Below, piece after piece: positions 1 through 10,699 of a DNA stretch of 64,000 nucleotides (position 1 is the first letter of the stretch; each line of letters starts with the position of its first letter). This stretch comes from Eleginops maclovinus (lineage: Eukaryota; Chordata; Actinopteri; Perciformes; Eleginopidae). The notes under the pieces were generated by a model. It worked only from the letters and a program-made list of their open reading frames with translations, was not told the origin of the DNA and ran no database searches. The position numbers were made by a program, and so were the translations under genes. Location: the NCBI RefSeq assembly GCF_036324505.1, contig NC_086362.1:10165043-10229042 (forward strand), given 5' to 3'.

Positions 1-1428
1 GAAGATAGACGAGGAGGGGGGGGTGTTGAAGAATTGTTTCCGGAGAGCAGCCTCTCCAGGTTCTCCATTGCAGTCTGCTCTTTGCCTTTTGCCCTGCTCA
101 GTTCTTCCTCCCTCCTCTGCTCCATTCTCTTCTTCTCCTCCTCTTTCCTCTCTGACTCTCTTTGTTTTTTATGTTCTACCTCCTGCCTCTCCAGTTCTCT
201 CCTCTTTTGCTCCTGCTTCTCTGCTTCTCTTTTCCTCTCCTCCTCTTGCCTTTCCCACTCTCTCCTCTTCCTTTCACGCTCCTTTTTCTCTGATTCTCTC
301 CTTTTATTCTCCTCTTCCTGCCTCTCCCTCTCTCTCATCTTCCTCTCCTCCTCGAGCCTCTCAGATTCTCTCTTCCTCCTTTCTTCATCTTGCCTCCTTT
401 TCTTCTCCTGCTCCTGTCTCTCCCATTCTCTCCTTCTCCTCTCATCCTCTTGTCTATCCAGGTCCCTCTGCTTCTTCTCCTCTTCCTGCCTCTCCAGCTC
501 TTTCCTCTTTCTCTCCTCATCCCGCTTTTGTCTCATCTCCCATTCCTTCTTCCGCCTCTCCTCTTCTCTCAGTTTCCTCACTTGATCCTCTCTATCCCTG
601 CTCCTCCTCTCTTCAGCTTGCATGTGACCCTCCAGCTCTGCATCCAGTTTGTCTAGAGCCTCTTCGATGGACTGAGGGACAGAGGTTAGGAGGAGGAGGA
701 GGAGGCTGCGGGTAGGCCTGAGTCAGGGCATATTCTGACTGACGAGCCGGTCTGGAGGAGAGGGCTGGGTGGGATGGCTGAGCTGCCGTGGAGCAAGGGG
801 CTGAGCGGTATGTGTGAGGAGAGCTTGGAAGAGGATTTGAAAGTCTGCTTGTGATCACACTGTCCCCTGTCCTCTGGTGTCCTGAGGAGAACAGAGACGA
901 TGACGAAGAAAATGGAGGGTTCTCCAGTTCTGCCTGAGCGTAATATGACGCCTTCCCCTTCATGGGCCGCGCCTTGTTGAGTCCCTGTTGATGGTAAGAC
1001 TGGTTTCCAGGGGCAGTTTGGCCTCTCTGACATCCTGGCTGCAGCAGAGCATCCAGCTGAGGGGTGGGGCCAATGATGCCACGGGTGGAGATTAGGGGTG
1101 CCGGCTCTCTTCCTCTCTGCCAGCTGCTGTTACTGCTGCCATTGTTCACAGGGCAACCAGCTGGGGGTGATGTGGTCACCGTGGAGACAGCAGCCATAGT
1201 TACACCAGCAGAGCTCCTGTTGTTGCCGTAACCACCGATGGAGCAGGATGCCTGGGATGTGGGAAGGTTGGCGGTGATGACAGGTGTTCGGGTGGAGTTG
1301 GTTAGGGGAGGGGGGAGAACATGATGATGGTGGTGCAGTGTAGGACCTGGACCCCGACTGTCCACCAGCTGATTGTGGCTCTGCTGGCGCTGAGGTAGCA
1401 GTCCTGGAGGCCTGTAGATGCCCGACTC
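1..1428 (-). CDS. kdm6b: kdm6b large exon (partial), with frame break at ~680-700 and charged helix
   Basis: The acceptor tgtttcttcag precedes ESGIYRPPGLLPQRQQ in phase zero. The first part, to about 700, encodes Ser/Pro/Gln-rich linker ending AYPQPPPPPP. That frame then hits a stop at 613-615. A one-base-shifted frame carries SIEEALDKLDAELEGHMQ and about 200 charged residues without a stop to base 1, ending ENLERLLSGNNSSTPPP. The SIEEALDKLDAE start resembles the KMLDESIRKEEEQQQ part of human KDM6B, so both halves look genuine. Either the sequence has an indel near the CCT run or there is an unrecognised small intron. The exon continues beyond the window. Confidence 0.85.
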
Positions 1429-4385
1429 CTGAAGAAACACATACAGAACAATTCATTATTAATTATATCAGATTAAAATATCTGCTGCTCCATATTAAGA
1501 CTAACTGCAGAAGAACAAACTGCTATTAAAACAACTAGCATGTCCACAGGATGTCATGTTTCCATCACGGAGCTCAAACCCATATAAAGATAACGTGACT
1601 GCTGCCGTGTTATTTGTCCTGAAAATCAATAGCTTTTGTATGCAACCCACACTTAACACACAAGCTAGCAGGGGGTTTTTGTAAGTGGGAAGGGGCTTGA
1701 TACTCACTAGGGAGTGACTGCTGGGCCTGCTCTGGTATCTCCAGGCCTCTTGGGGCCCACTTTGCAGATGCTGAGGTACTGAGGTGCTGCTGGCAGGAGT
1801 AGGAGGAGGAGGACCCTTGTGCCCCAGCCCTGGATGAGGCTGGAAGTGGCTGTAAGGCACGCTGCTGCTGCTGCTGCTGCTGGTTGCAGGCGGGTTTGCT
1901 GGTGACAAATGGGCGTGTGGGTGTTGATCTCTGTCTCCCCTGGTTGGGGTGGATGCCGTGTGAGAGGTAGCTTGGCTGCCACCTTGGCCCCCGATGAGAG
2001 GGCCTCTCTGGCTGTGAGGACCCAGGAGCCCCATTTTGGAGCTTGGGCTGGGGTAGGAGGAGTGAGGGGACTGCTGGTTTACAGCCTGAGGTTGGAATGC
2101 GTCTTTCTGGAGCTGAGGGGCACATCCCTGGTTGTAGCTTCCCAGGGTGGAGTTTGGTGGAGGGGAGAGGTTTGAAGCGGTGGAAGAGGCAGGGGAGGAC
2201 TTCTGGGCGTAGCAACCCATTCCTGGTTTGTTGTTTTCCTGAGAAACAAAGCAACAATGGATCATTAGAGTAATAAAGACTAACAAGGATCAGTGCTGCT
2301 TTCAACAAAAACACGGGAAATCAATTTTGGGCATGGTGTGATTTACAGCCCAGCAAACAATACCCCGTCAGGCTCAGACAGCCAACAGGATCCATACATT
2401 TTTATGACACCACTCAACCCAATAAAACTTTTCCCATTGGCTGTGGTCAATAGGAAAATATTAACCTCTTGCTCCAGGAACCATATCTCTAATGAAGGGA
2501 CTTTCTCTTACTGTTCGGAGCTGGAAGTCCTGTGATTGTGGATTTTTGCGTTCAGACATCTGGGGCTGCCAGGGAGTGCTGTTGTTTTTGTGAAGGGGGT
2601 TCCAGAAGGCAGCTTTTGGAGGGAGGTGATGGGCTGATGACTGATGCTGAGATAACAAAGACTGGCCTGGCACAGGGAAACGCTGCAGCCCGGGGTGGGA
2701 TACCTGCAAAGAGAGTGGAACATTACGATGTCTACCAACCAAATATCTGATACACAAGAACAAACTCAATTGTAGAAAAACAATCTAGGATTGAGGTCTT
2801 TGAGATCCAATTATTGCGGCTGTTTTGGTGTAACAGATGAAATACTGTTTGCTCCGGTTCCATACCTGATCTGAACTCTTTTTCCGTTTGTTGGGACTGG
2901 GACAGTCCTCTGCAGCTTGGCGTGAGGACGGGTGCATGGAGGGCGGAGGGGTGTGCTGGATGACAGAGTGCTCTCCCAACGGAGGGCCCGGTCTCTTCAG
3001 CTGACCCCCGAGCATCTTCCCTTGGTAGCCCCTCTGCTGTGGACAGAAAAAGTGTTTCAGAGAGGCATATGTCTTTCAACGGTATGGCTGCATCAGATAT
3101 GACAGCGAGAACAGAGACTGTGGTAGGTATGCATGTTGTTTGGATGGATGATGAAACATGATCATAGCCAATTAAAGAGCTCCTACCTGGTGCACCTGAG
3201 CCCACATCTCTTCTCCCAGCAGTGGTGGACCCCGGGGAACATGCTGCTCCTGAGGACCCCCAAACTGAAGCACACACAAACACAGCTATTGGAGACATTT
3301 CTTTCATAGAATCATTCTTGTTTGATTAACTGTTGTTGAAGGGGCTTCAGACGGATCATTAGGCTCTTTTTCTTTTGTTTCTTTCCAGATAAAGTTTATG
3401 TCATGACAAAAGTTTGTATGTAGCACATCTGGAGTACAAAACAAATATGAAATGTTTCAATGTACTTAGAATTTAATTTGTTGGAAACAAATCAAGGATA
3501 GTCCAAAAGCAGAACCCCGGACAAACGACAGTGGCTTTATTATTTTACTATTTGATTTAAAGAGGGAAAAACGATTTAACTACCATGGTGTCACTGTCAC
3601 TGACCTTCAGCAGTTGGTTTGACCTGCTGGGGGGTAGATGGGGGTTGGAGGGTGGGCCGCCGCTGCCTGCATAGCCGCCATTATGGAGACGAAGTGAGTG
3701 CTCATTGGGCAGTGGCACGCCAGGATGTCCATGAGGAGGGAGGTGGGAATCATATAGCTGATGACCTAGTTGCTCCCACGCTCTGTGGGGGGGTGGAGGG
3801 TGAAGATGATGATGAGGAGGCCTCTGCTGCTCCCTTTGCACACCTGGTAACATTGGCTGGGGAAGCTCAAGCTTCTCCCCTCCACGCATTGGCCTGGATA
3901 GACAAAAATGGTTTTAACAATATTTATTGTTGTTTTTTCTGTAAATGAATTTCCCCCAGGCTGCTTTCTAAACGAATGATGTCTTTGTGCATGACTTACC
4001 CATTTCCAAATAATTTACTGGGATGATTGAGTCCGCCCATAGGACCAGGAGGTAGATGGGAAAGGAGCTGGTGTTGGTTCATTCCAGGCGAACACCTGAT
4101 GAGTAACAGCACACACACTCCAGTCAGAGAACTCTCGGGATTGTTTAGTGCGTTTAAGCTTTTATTTCAGTGTTGCTGTAAAACTTAATCACAGGTTTAG
4201 GCTGATGGATGAAAGTTAAAATGAGGCACAGCAAAGTTTGTGTTTGTGTTTGTCATGGCGACAGACCTCGCAGGTGGCTGCCAGGCGCGGCCGCCCACGG
4301 GAGACCATGGTCCCCGGTTGAGTCCGTCCAGAGGGAAGGAGTCCCGTGTGCCACGCCCGCCAAACTGCTCTACTGCGTGATGCAT
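1..4385 (-). CDS. kdm6b: kdm6b (JMJD3) histone H3K27 demethylase, N-terminal half, 8 exons, partial
   Basis: The product is the nuclear H3K27me2/3 demethylase of the KDM6/UTX family, which removes Polycomb marks. Joining minus-strand exons 4385-4267, 4095-4000, 3893-3605, 3264-3187, 3036-2866, 2703-2512, 2238-1708 and 1428-1 gives a continuous frame of 492 codons up to the last exon, with GT-AG borders throughout. Ordered blocks match vertebrate KDM6B: MHHAVEQFGGRGTRDSF at the start, ARCSPG and HPSK near residues 39-65, AWEQLG near 110, PNKRKKSS near 242-249, then Pro/Ser/His-rich linkers. The catalytic JmjC and zinc-binding domains must lie left of base 1 and are not visible. The start codon has a poor Kozak context (T at -3) but matches the family start. 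The last exon changes frame at about 680-700. Which fish paralogue (ba or bb) this is cannot be decided here. Confidence 0.93.
70..640 (-). other. kdm6b: Arg/Glu/Lys-rich single-alpha-helix region encoded in kdm6b
   Basis: The shifted frame encodes about 190 residues, most of them Arg, Lys, Glu or Gln. Units such as RREWERQEEERKRE recur roughly every 11-14 residues. Acidic and basic residues alternate in the i/i+4 pattern of isolated charged helices, and there are few hydrophobic positions for a true coiled coil. On the plus strand this appears as a long CT-rich tract. Mammalian KDM6B has only a short Glu/Gln stretch here, so this looks like an expansion in this lineage. Confidence 0.75.
1708..2238 (-). 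CDS. kdm6b: kdm6b coding exon 7 (Pro/Ser/Gln-rich linker)
   Basis: The 531-base, 177-codon exon has acceptor ttgtttctcag and donor CTA|gtgagt. It encodes low-complexity Pro/Ser/Gln/His sequence, including a run of seven Ser from a CAG/CTG-type triplet tract near 1861-1882. There is no catalytic motif. It corresponds to the disordered central part of KDM6B, which has a Ser run in a similar place in mammals. Confidence 0.88.
2512..2703 (-). CDS. kdm6b: kdm6b coding exon 6
   Basis: The 192-base, 64-codon exon has acceptor ctctttgcag and donor ACA|gtaaga, phase zero at both ends. It encodes a Ser/His/Pro-rich linker with the block KAAFWNPLHKNNSTPWQP. Human KDM6B has a related Trp-Ser-Thr-Leu-His...Trp-Gly-Pro-Glu-Arg-Lys block. 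The segment is predicted to be disordered. Confidence 0.88.
2866..3036 (-). CDS. kdm6b: kdm6b coding exon 5 (nuclear localisation block)
   Basis: The 171-base, 57-codon exon has a strong polypyrimidine acceptor (tttttctgtccacag) and a CAG|gtatgg donor. It starts QRGYQGKMLGGQLKRP, comparable with KRNYGAKRGGPPVKR in human KDM6B. It ends with PSPNKRKKSSDQ, a basic cluster in the same place as the human KRRR cluster and a likely nuclear localisation signal. Confidence 0.9.
3187..3264 (-). CDS. kdm6b: kdm6b coding exon 4
   Basis: The 78-base, 26-codon exon has both splice phases at zero. It encodes FGGPQEQHVPRGPPLLGEEM and then WAQVHQ. It aligns loosely with the PPLEQVWNLLHLE segment of human KDM6B. 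The donor is CAG|gtagga. Confidence 0.85.
3605..3893 (-). CDS. kdm6b: kdm6b coding exon 3 (His/Pro-rich, AWEQLG block)
   Basis: The 289-base exon runs from acceptor tatccag to donor AAG|gtcagt. It begins GPMRGGEKLELPQ and then has a run of His and Pro followed by HRAWEQLGHQLYDS. In human KDM6B the matching part reads LWEQLGQLYES, a remnant of the tetratricopeptide region that is intact in UTX. Here the helix after it is replaced by a His/Pro/Asn-rich stretch, so no working TPR fold is expected. Confidence 0.9.
4000..4095 (-). CDS. kdm6b: kdm6b coding exon 2
   Basis: The 96-base exon is flanked by a catcag acceptor and a strong GG|gtaagt donor. It encodes RCSPGMNQHQLLSHLPPG followed by a Gly-Gly-Leu-Asn-His-Pro-Ser-Lys block. 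The RCS start and the HPSK block are shared with mammalian KDM6B, which is strong evidence for both identity and splice phase. Confidence 0.9.
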
Positions 4386-4390
4386 CCAGC
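4267..4390 (-). CDS. kdm6b: kdm6b exon with start codon
   Basis: The acceptor ctctgcag precedes GCTGG and then the ATG at 4385. The donor is AG|gtctgt at 4266-4261. The exon encodes residues 1-39 plus two bases of codon 40, starting MHHAVEQFGG and ending GGRAWQPPA. Human KDM6B starts MHRAV and has an equivalent Gly-Gly-Leu...Trp block, so this is taken as the true start. Only five untranslated bases are in this exon, so the 5' leader must come from upstream exons. Confidence 0.92.
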
Positions 4391-4746
4391 CTGCAGAGGG
4401 AACATGTAGTTTACTCACACGCTTTCATACAGAACACATTATCTCTAGCCCATCCTTGACTTTATTGACAAATAGAATTAAAATCACTGTTATATTACAA
4501 GTATTCCTTTCACATATTGTGGTATTTAGGGTGGACTTGTGGTCAAAAGACTTCTCACTGCAACTACAGAGTTTGAAAGCTTACCCTAAAAAGTTACTAC
4601 ACTACAATTTCAATTTAGCACATTGAAAGTATAGGCTGTTGCTGAGACTCAGATTACAATATAATGAGAGAATATTCATTTTTAAGTTTATAGAACAGCA
4701 GTATGAAGTGTTATCATACACAGTGAATTACAGAGCTCCTACTCAC

Positions 4747-4864
4747 CAGACTAGCCGAGTGTGTGAAGCCCTCCACTGCAGCACAGAGAGGGCCTCACTC
4801 ACTGAGAATGACTGTACTGACCAACGCCTCTGTCTTTAGCACCAGGAACCCCAAAGCCTATCAG
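4747..4864 (-). other. kdm6b: probable 5' untranslated exon of kdm6b
   Basis: The acceptor cttctctctctgaag and the donor CTG|gtgagt bound a 118-base segment without an ATG. It lies 357 bases upstream of the start-codon exon on the same strand. An internal ctgcag at 4776-4781 could serve as an alternative acceptor giving a 29-base exon. Exon status is inferred from splice signals only. Confidence 0.45.
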
Positions 4865-5200
4865 CTTCAGAGAGAGAAGAACAGGAGAGACACAATGAGA
4901 ACAAGTGAGAGACAGACACACTGAAAAGTCAATAAATGCCAGTGTGCCCTTCATAGTGTTGGCTAGTTAGTGTGTGAATGTGTGTGAGATGGAGAGCTTG
5001 CCAGCAGAGAGGGCAGGGTGGACAAATATAGCGTGAGTTGTGACTACGGCCTGATTTAAACCCTTCATTAACTTTATTTCCAAGCATACAATTAGGCTTG
5101 GAGTCTTGAGTGATAACGTCTTTGTCTTGTGGCAGCTATGAGTCAGTCAGCCTGTAGGGGGCGCCAGTTAGTCAGTGAGTCCTGATCAGATTATTACTGT

Positions 5201-5262
5201 GGCCCAGATGGCTCAGTGGGGAGCTCACCTATGAGGACAGACCTGGGGTTACTGTAATCCTT
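5201..5262 (+). mobile_element. possible SINE head fragment (tRNA-like)
   Basis: TGGCTCAGTGGGGAG (5209-5223) resembles a pol III A box, and GGGGTTACTGTAATCC (5245-5260) a decayed B box at tRNA-like spacing. No SINE body or tail can be followed beyond this, so it is probably a truncated relic within a kdm6b leader intron. Confidence 0.35.
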
Positions 5263-5847
5263 ACCATGGGTGTCCTGATAACATGAGACAGAGGGAAAAG
5301 ACTGAGAGTGAGTGGCACTGATCCCAAGCCAAGTGTGTGCATATGTGTGTGTGTGTGTGTGTTGTCGGAAGCGGTGCCAAGTGTGCAAGCTACACAGTCA
5401 TTTCAGGCTTGTGCTGATTTAGTGCATGCGAGAGAATAGTGTTCTCTCTTAAGTGGATGATTGTGTGTGTGTGTGTGTGTGTGTGTGCGCACGCTGCAGC
5501 ACTCTGCAGTGTGTTTGTGTATATATAAAGTGTGTGTGCATGCCCGGTGGATACACTAAGGTTTAATCTCATTACGGCAGGCGTGATGGAGAGGGAGAGG
5601 GGGGCAGCAGCGACAGACGGTCTGAACAGGATGGAAGGCTAGATTAAGTAGAAAAGATGGAGAAGGAGAAGAGGGAAGGGATGGAGGGAGGTGGAGTGGA
5701 GTGGAGAGTCGGAACGGTGCCATGAAAACGCCCACACACCTTCCCACACACACAAATACACGGAGGCCACACAAAGGAAAGCGGTTGAGGGTAAAACGCA
5801 TAAAAGAAGCTGAGAGATAATTCCCTCCCCTCCCTACTTTCTGAAAC

Positions 5848-5977
<130 letters not shown>

Positions 5978-6763
5978 AAAAGACAGAAGGTGTTGAGATA
6001 CAAAGAAGTCTGCGTTTCAAAGTACCTTTGGTTTTAAAAAAAGACAACAAACGAGATCCCTGACAAAACCTGAGAGGAATGTATTTGCACCTACACATTT
6101 CCCAATGCTGTTAACAGCTAGTGTTACACACACCCCCTGGCACTGAAGACGTTACACATAGAACCATCTCTGTTTGATTATCAGATGACCGTGACAATAT
6201 CTTACTTAACCCTAATAAAGAAGACACAAATGTAAAGATGACAATACTTATCTTTGATTACAACACTTGAAACACGTTCTTTTTTTTTTTAATGGTAGAG
6301 TTATTAAACCACCCAACAAAAGCAGTTATCCTGACCATATGCATTATCCATTACTTGTCACGAACATATCAAACATAACATTTTGAGAGCAGTCATAATA
6401 ATGTAGAACGTGCACACAGAGTATGAATCATTTGTCTTGCTCAGCACAGCACTCTTCCAGCAGATTTCCTAAATTAGCTCTGGTTAGACGCAGTCCTTCC
6501 TCTTCTCTGCCTTTCTTCCACCCACCGACTCTGGATCTCTCTGTCTCTATTTACAGCCCAGTAGGGGATATTTCAAACTCTGTACAATTTTAGCTTGTCA
6601 GGAGTGGTGCTCGACAGTGACACACATACAGCACCTTCTCTTCCTCCTCTCACAGGCATCATCATGCACCAGGCTCTGCTGCTTAGTGGAGATATGCTGC
6701 CATTTAACTGTCAAGGCTGCTTTAAGACAAAGCGATACAAACACACACTCATGTTGAGCTTAC

Positions 6764-6849
6764 CTTTCAGAGTAGCACCAAGTTATTGATTCACAGTTGT
6801 GTTATGTCTCAGCTTCTGCTGCCAGTCATCTCTCTGGGGTCTCTTCACC
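6764..6849 (-). other. kdm6b: probable 5' untranslated exon of kdm6b with a short upstream ORF
   Basis: The 86-base segment has a pyrimidine-rich acceptor (ttctttgtctttcaag) and a consensus donor AAG|gtaagc. It contains an upstream ATG at 6829 opening a six-codon ORF (MTGSRS, stop at 6811-6809). Strand and position fit the kdm6b leader. No transcript evidence is available here. Confidence 0.45.
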
Positions 6850-7221
6850 CTTGAAAGACAAAGAACACAAAAAACGTCATGTCAAGCTGTCAAAAAAAAC
6901 AACATGAAGCCACGCTTAACACAATACTCAGGGGTATGATGATATACGATGCCTCAAAGCATATGATATAATAAGGGTGAGGGGTGGTCTCTGCTTTCAA
7001 CATGAAGAGACAACCTCTTTGTCCAGCTGCTTCTCTTATCTAAGCTATCTACACAGAGAATCGTCACCAAACCCTTCTGATGCTCTGACTTCTGAGGTGA
7101 CTCCTGGTTTCAGAGCAGTGTTGTCAACTTAAAGACGGCTCAGAGGCAAAGGGGTAAATCAGCAGGGAGACCGTCACAATGGGAGCGAGGGGTTCTCTTG
7201 TTCACTCACTGTCTCTTTCTC

Positions 7222-7223
<2 letters not shown>

Positions 7224-7293
<70 letters not shown>
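7224..7293. repeat. (CA)n microsatellite, 70 bp
   Basis: Uninterrupted CA repeats within a presumed kdm6b leader intron. Confidence 0.98.
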
Positions 7294-7298
<5 letters not shown>

Positions 7299-10023
7299 GT
7301 GAGAATAAGTGTGCAGCTTAACAGGCAGCCAGACACACAAACAAGGCTGATCTCGCTCTAACAGGAAGAGCTAGCTAAGTCAACTATCACACGTGAGAGA
7401 GTTGGCTGGGGAAACATAGTAAAATAATAAAACACATAGCATATTGGAGAAATGGAGACTCTAAAAATTTGAAAAATGCAGAGACATAAAGCAAAATCGA
7501 TAATGGCCCAGCTGTTACTGGTGAGTGCAAAAAGGGACAAAGTGGCGAGGCTGTAATTACCACTTTTATACAGGGTGTGTGTTTATGTCTGTTGTGACCA
7601 AACGGTCTATTCCCGTTGCTACCCTGGCTATCACATTGCTCACAGTCTATCCATCAGCACAGTGTGAGAAACTCAGTACTCTGAAACCAGATATTGTACA
7701 CAGACGGCAGACAGTGTTACATACCAGCTTGGGTTCTATCAGATGATACCAAAGTGATGAAATGTGGTTATGCCGATCAGTACTGTATGTGTATTGAGTA
7801 AAGGGTGAAAGTTGTGTAAGCATTACTCATTTTGTTTTTCAGGGAACCCCCGTTGACTCACCGCGCTGAAAGAGGGCTTACCCTAAACTGCTCGCCCTGA
7901 ACTCCGCCCTCCTGTGACAGTCAGGTGACCGGGGAGTGATTCTGCACCGACTAAGATGACGACTGCGGGAATTTCTCGGCCTTCGTGATGTAATATCTGC
8001 TTCCTATGAAGTGTGACGCATGGGTTTCTTGTGAAAGTGTGTTGAGACAGACAAACAGGATGTGAGGATGAGCTGCAGGGGAGGTTCCACGAATAATCAA
8101 ACTGCAAGTTGCAGATGATGAGGCAACTTCCTTGATTATGTTGAACATAATGACGTCTGGTTATTGTGTTTATAACTCCAGAGCAACAAAATGTTTTGCT
8201 TTACCTCAGTAGTTTGACCCACCAAGATGCAGCGTGAAGTCAAATTAACTGTAAGACCTTTGTTATTGTCTTGTTGGTTTCTGTAGCAACAGTATGTAAT
8301 GCTCATATACCCAATTTCTACTAAATAGATAACACAATCTACTGGTACATAAAAAATTCCCCCCCGGGTAATTTTTCGAGTGAAATTTCCACCTCGACAG
8401 AGGACATCAAAGAGGTGTTCCTGTCAACACCCCCGTGTGTTGTAGTTACGTTTGTTCTTTTTGGGGGCAGCAGATCCATCTATCAGCTAGGCCTACAGGA
8501 AGGTTTGGCACACAATCAAAGCTGTGCCAACCATCTTCAGCCAGATCAACCAGAAAGTTAAAAAGGAAAAAAAGAAGCTCTGTGGCAACTAACATAAATG
8601 AATCCGCTGTGACACACAATCCAAAGTCAAATGCTTGGGGCTTCGTACTTAGAAAAACATCCTTAGTCACTTACTACTTACATGAGCTGCGGGGAACAAT
8701 TGGCAGAAATGAAGATGTTCAGATGACGCCTGTTTCTGAGCAGTAGCCTAATTTATTCCCCCTCAGCTTACTTGCCAAACACTGGCCTGCTCTAGTCCCA
8801 GGCTGCCAGACAACCACACTGAGGCCATGAGAGGAAAACAGACTGAGGACAGACGAGGAGAGGCGGTAGGGGCATACACTGCAAAAACTATGTATTGGCA
8901 CAATTGTTAAAATTATAATTCTTAAAAAACCATGTATGATTTGATTACAGGGGTCGAGAGACTGAAAGTGACCATATAAAGACCCAGAGGATGACAACAC
9001 TAGCAAATAAATGTTTGGAGGGCTGATGGCAGGCAGCTGTAGATTGTTACTGTTCTGGTAAAGTCACTGTAGTCTTTCTGATAAGAAATGACCAGATAAG
9101 GCAGGGTGAAGTGGCTGATAACAGAAAACCGAGCGAGGGAAAAAGATCTGGCAGCAATGAGTTTCTGGCCAGGGATGACGGAAAGGCCATGCATGGTCCT
9201 GTCTCCCTCCCTCTCTTGTTCTGTCCTCCCTCTCCCTCTCTAGTCCATTTGGCCATTACATAATCAGCCCCAGATGAAGATAGTGTTCTGAAGGAAACTC
9301 CAAGGACTTCTCCATCTCTCTCTCATACACATTTTATTTTGTCTGTGCGTGTGCAAGCGTCTGCCAGCCGTTGGGAGACTGTGATGCGGGCTAAGTATAT
9401 CACACGCCCACATCGTCACACTCTTAAGAAAATCAGAGGACACTGCCCTAGCCATCACACAGGGCAGTGTGGGTAAGGCAAGGACATAGCAAGCAAACAT
9501 TGTTCCAGCACACAGACACAGAAGCATCTGACCTCCATGATGGATGATTATCTCCCCAACAGCACAACCCTTCTTTCAGGAGACTGAGCTCTGAACCAAA
9601 CCCTTTACCCGGATAAACCCAGGCCTTCATGCTCCACAGCAGCACCCCATAACATGTCAGAAACAAGCTCTTATTTTTCATACTTTGTCTCCTCCATCTA
9701 AAACTGTATCTACATTCAGGCCTACGCACAGGTGGCGGAAGATTCAAAACATTCACATTTGAACTCTGTTGGGGTGAGGATGTTTATTATTTCAACATTC
9801 AGTAGGTTTTTAAAGTGACAAGCTTCATTTTAGCAGCAGCCACAAACCCATCGGTTGTTTGTGGTCGCCTGTCAATGTAGCTTTTCACCACCTCTTTTTC
9901 CATTGGTTTTTAACTATAAAAAGGAAATGAAAACGTAGATTTCCGGACCCCCAGTGGCAAAGGCACACTGACAAGAAACAGTTGGCCTACAATTGTATCT
10001 GTTTGTGGAAAAAGAAACCTAGC

Positions 10024-10039
10024 GGGGGGGGGGGGGGGG
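10024..10039. repeat. run of 16 G
   Basis: An uninterrupted G run in the presumed first intron of kdm6b. Confidence 0.95.
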
Positions 10040-10657
10040 AAACATGAGGTCCCTTTTGTCTCCTGCACTCAGTACCAAGACATCTGGGCCCGTGACTGAC
10101 AACACACAACTGGGTTAGTGTGGTGCATCTCTTTTTCGTTCTCACTACACACAGAGCTCTGTTGCACGTGTGTGACGTTAAAAGAAGGGGAACAGAGCGC
10201 AGAGGAGAGAGGAAGCTCTCGTCACAACCACAGGAAGTAGGCCTCCCTGAGGGTTGTGTGTGTGTGTGTGAGATAGAAAGATAGGCCTTGGGGAGGGGTT
10301 TGTTGGCTGAGGCTTCCTGTTGTAAAGATATGAACTGTATGTCTTTTTTAGTGTCTCTGCAAAAGCCTTTAGACTGTAATAAAACAGGAACGTGACATCA
10401 CATGACTAATCCCTCTCTGATGATGTGAACAAGGATGTTGGTCAGTTTTAGAAAACTAAAATAGACCTCAGACACAGAGTCATCTCGTGTGAACAGCACG
10501 TGTGTCAAACTCATGACTAACAAAAGCCTAGTCAACAAAAATGAGACAGTCAACTAACTTGAAAAGACATTTACTTACATCTGAGAAAGCCTTGTCTGCC
10601 CTCTTTTTAGCTTCTGGTTTAAGGGAATGACAAACATATTATGGTAGCATGAGTGTA

Positions 10658-10660
<3 letters not shown>

Positions 10661-10698
<38 letters not shown>
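10661..10698. repeat. (GT)n microsatellite, 38 bp
   Basis: Uninterrupted GT repeats in the presumed first intron of kdm6b. Confidence 0.95.

Positions 10699-10699
<1 letters not shown>

Noticed and set aside
23..715. Plus-strand 230-codon Pro/Ser-rich open frame
   Set aside because: It is the antisense of the Arg/Glu/Lys-rich part of kdm6b. The CT-rich strand has few stops in any frame.
7882..7911. 30-base segment with ag/gt borders on the kdm6b strand
   Set aside because: The acceptor lacks a pyrimidine tract and competing donors lie next to it, so exon status is unsupported.
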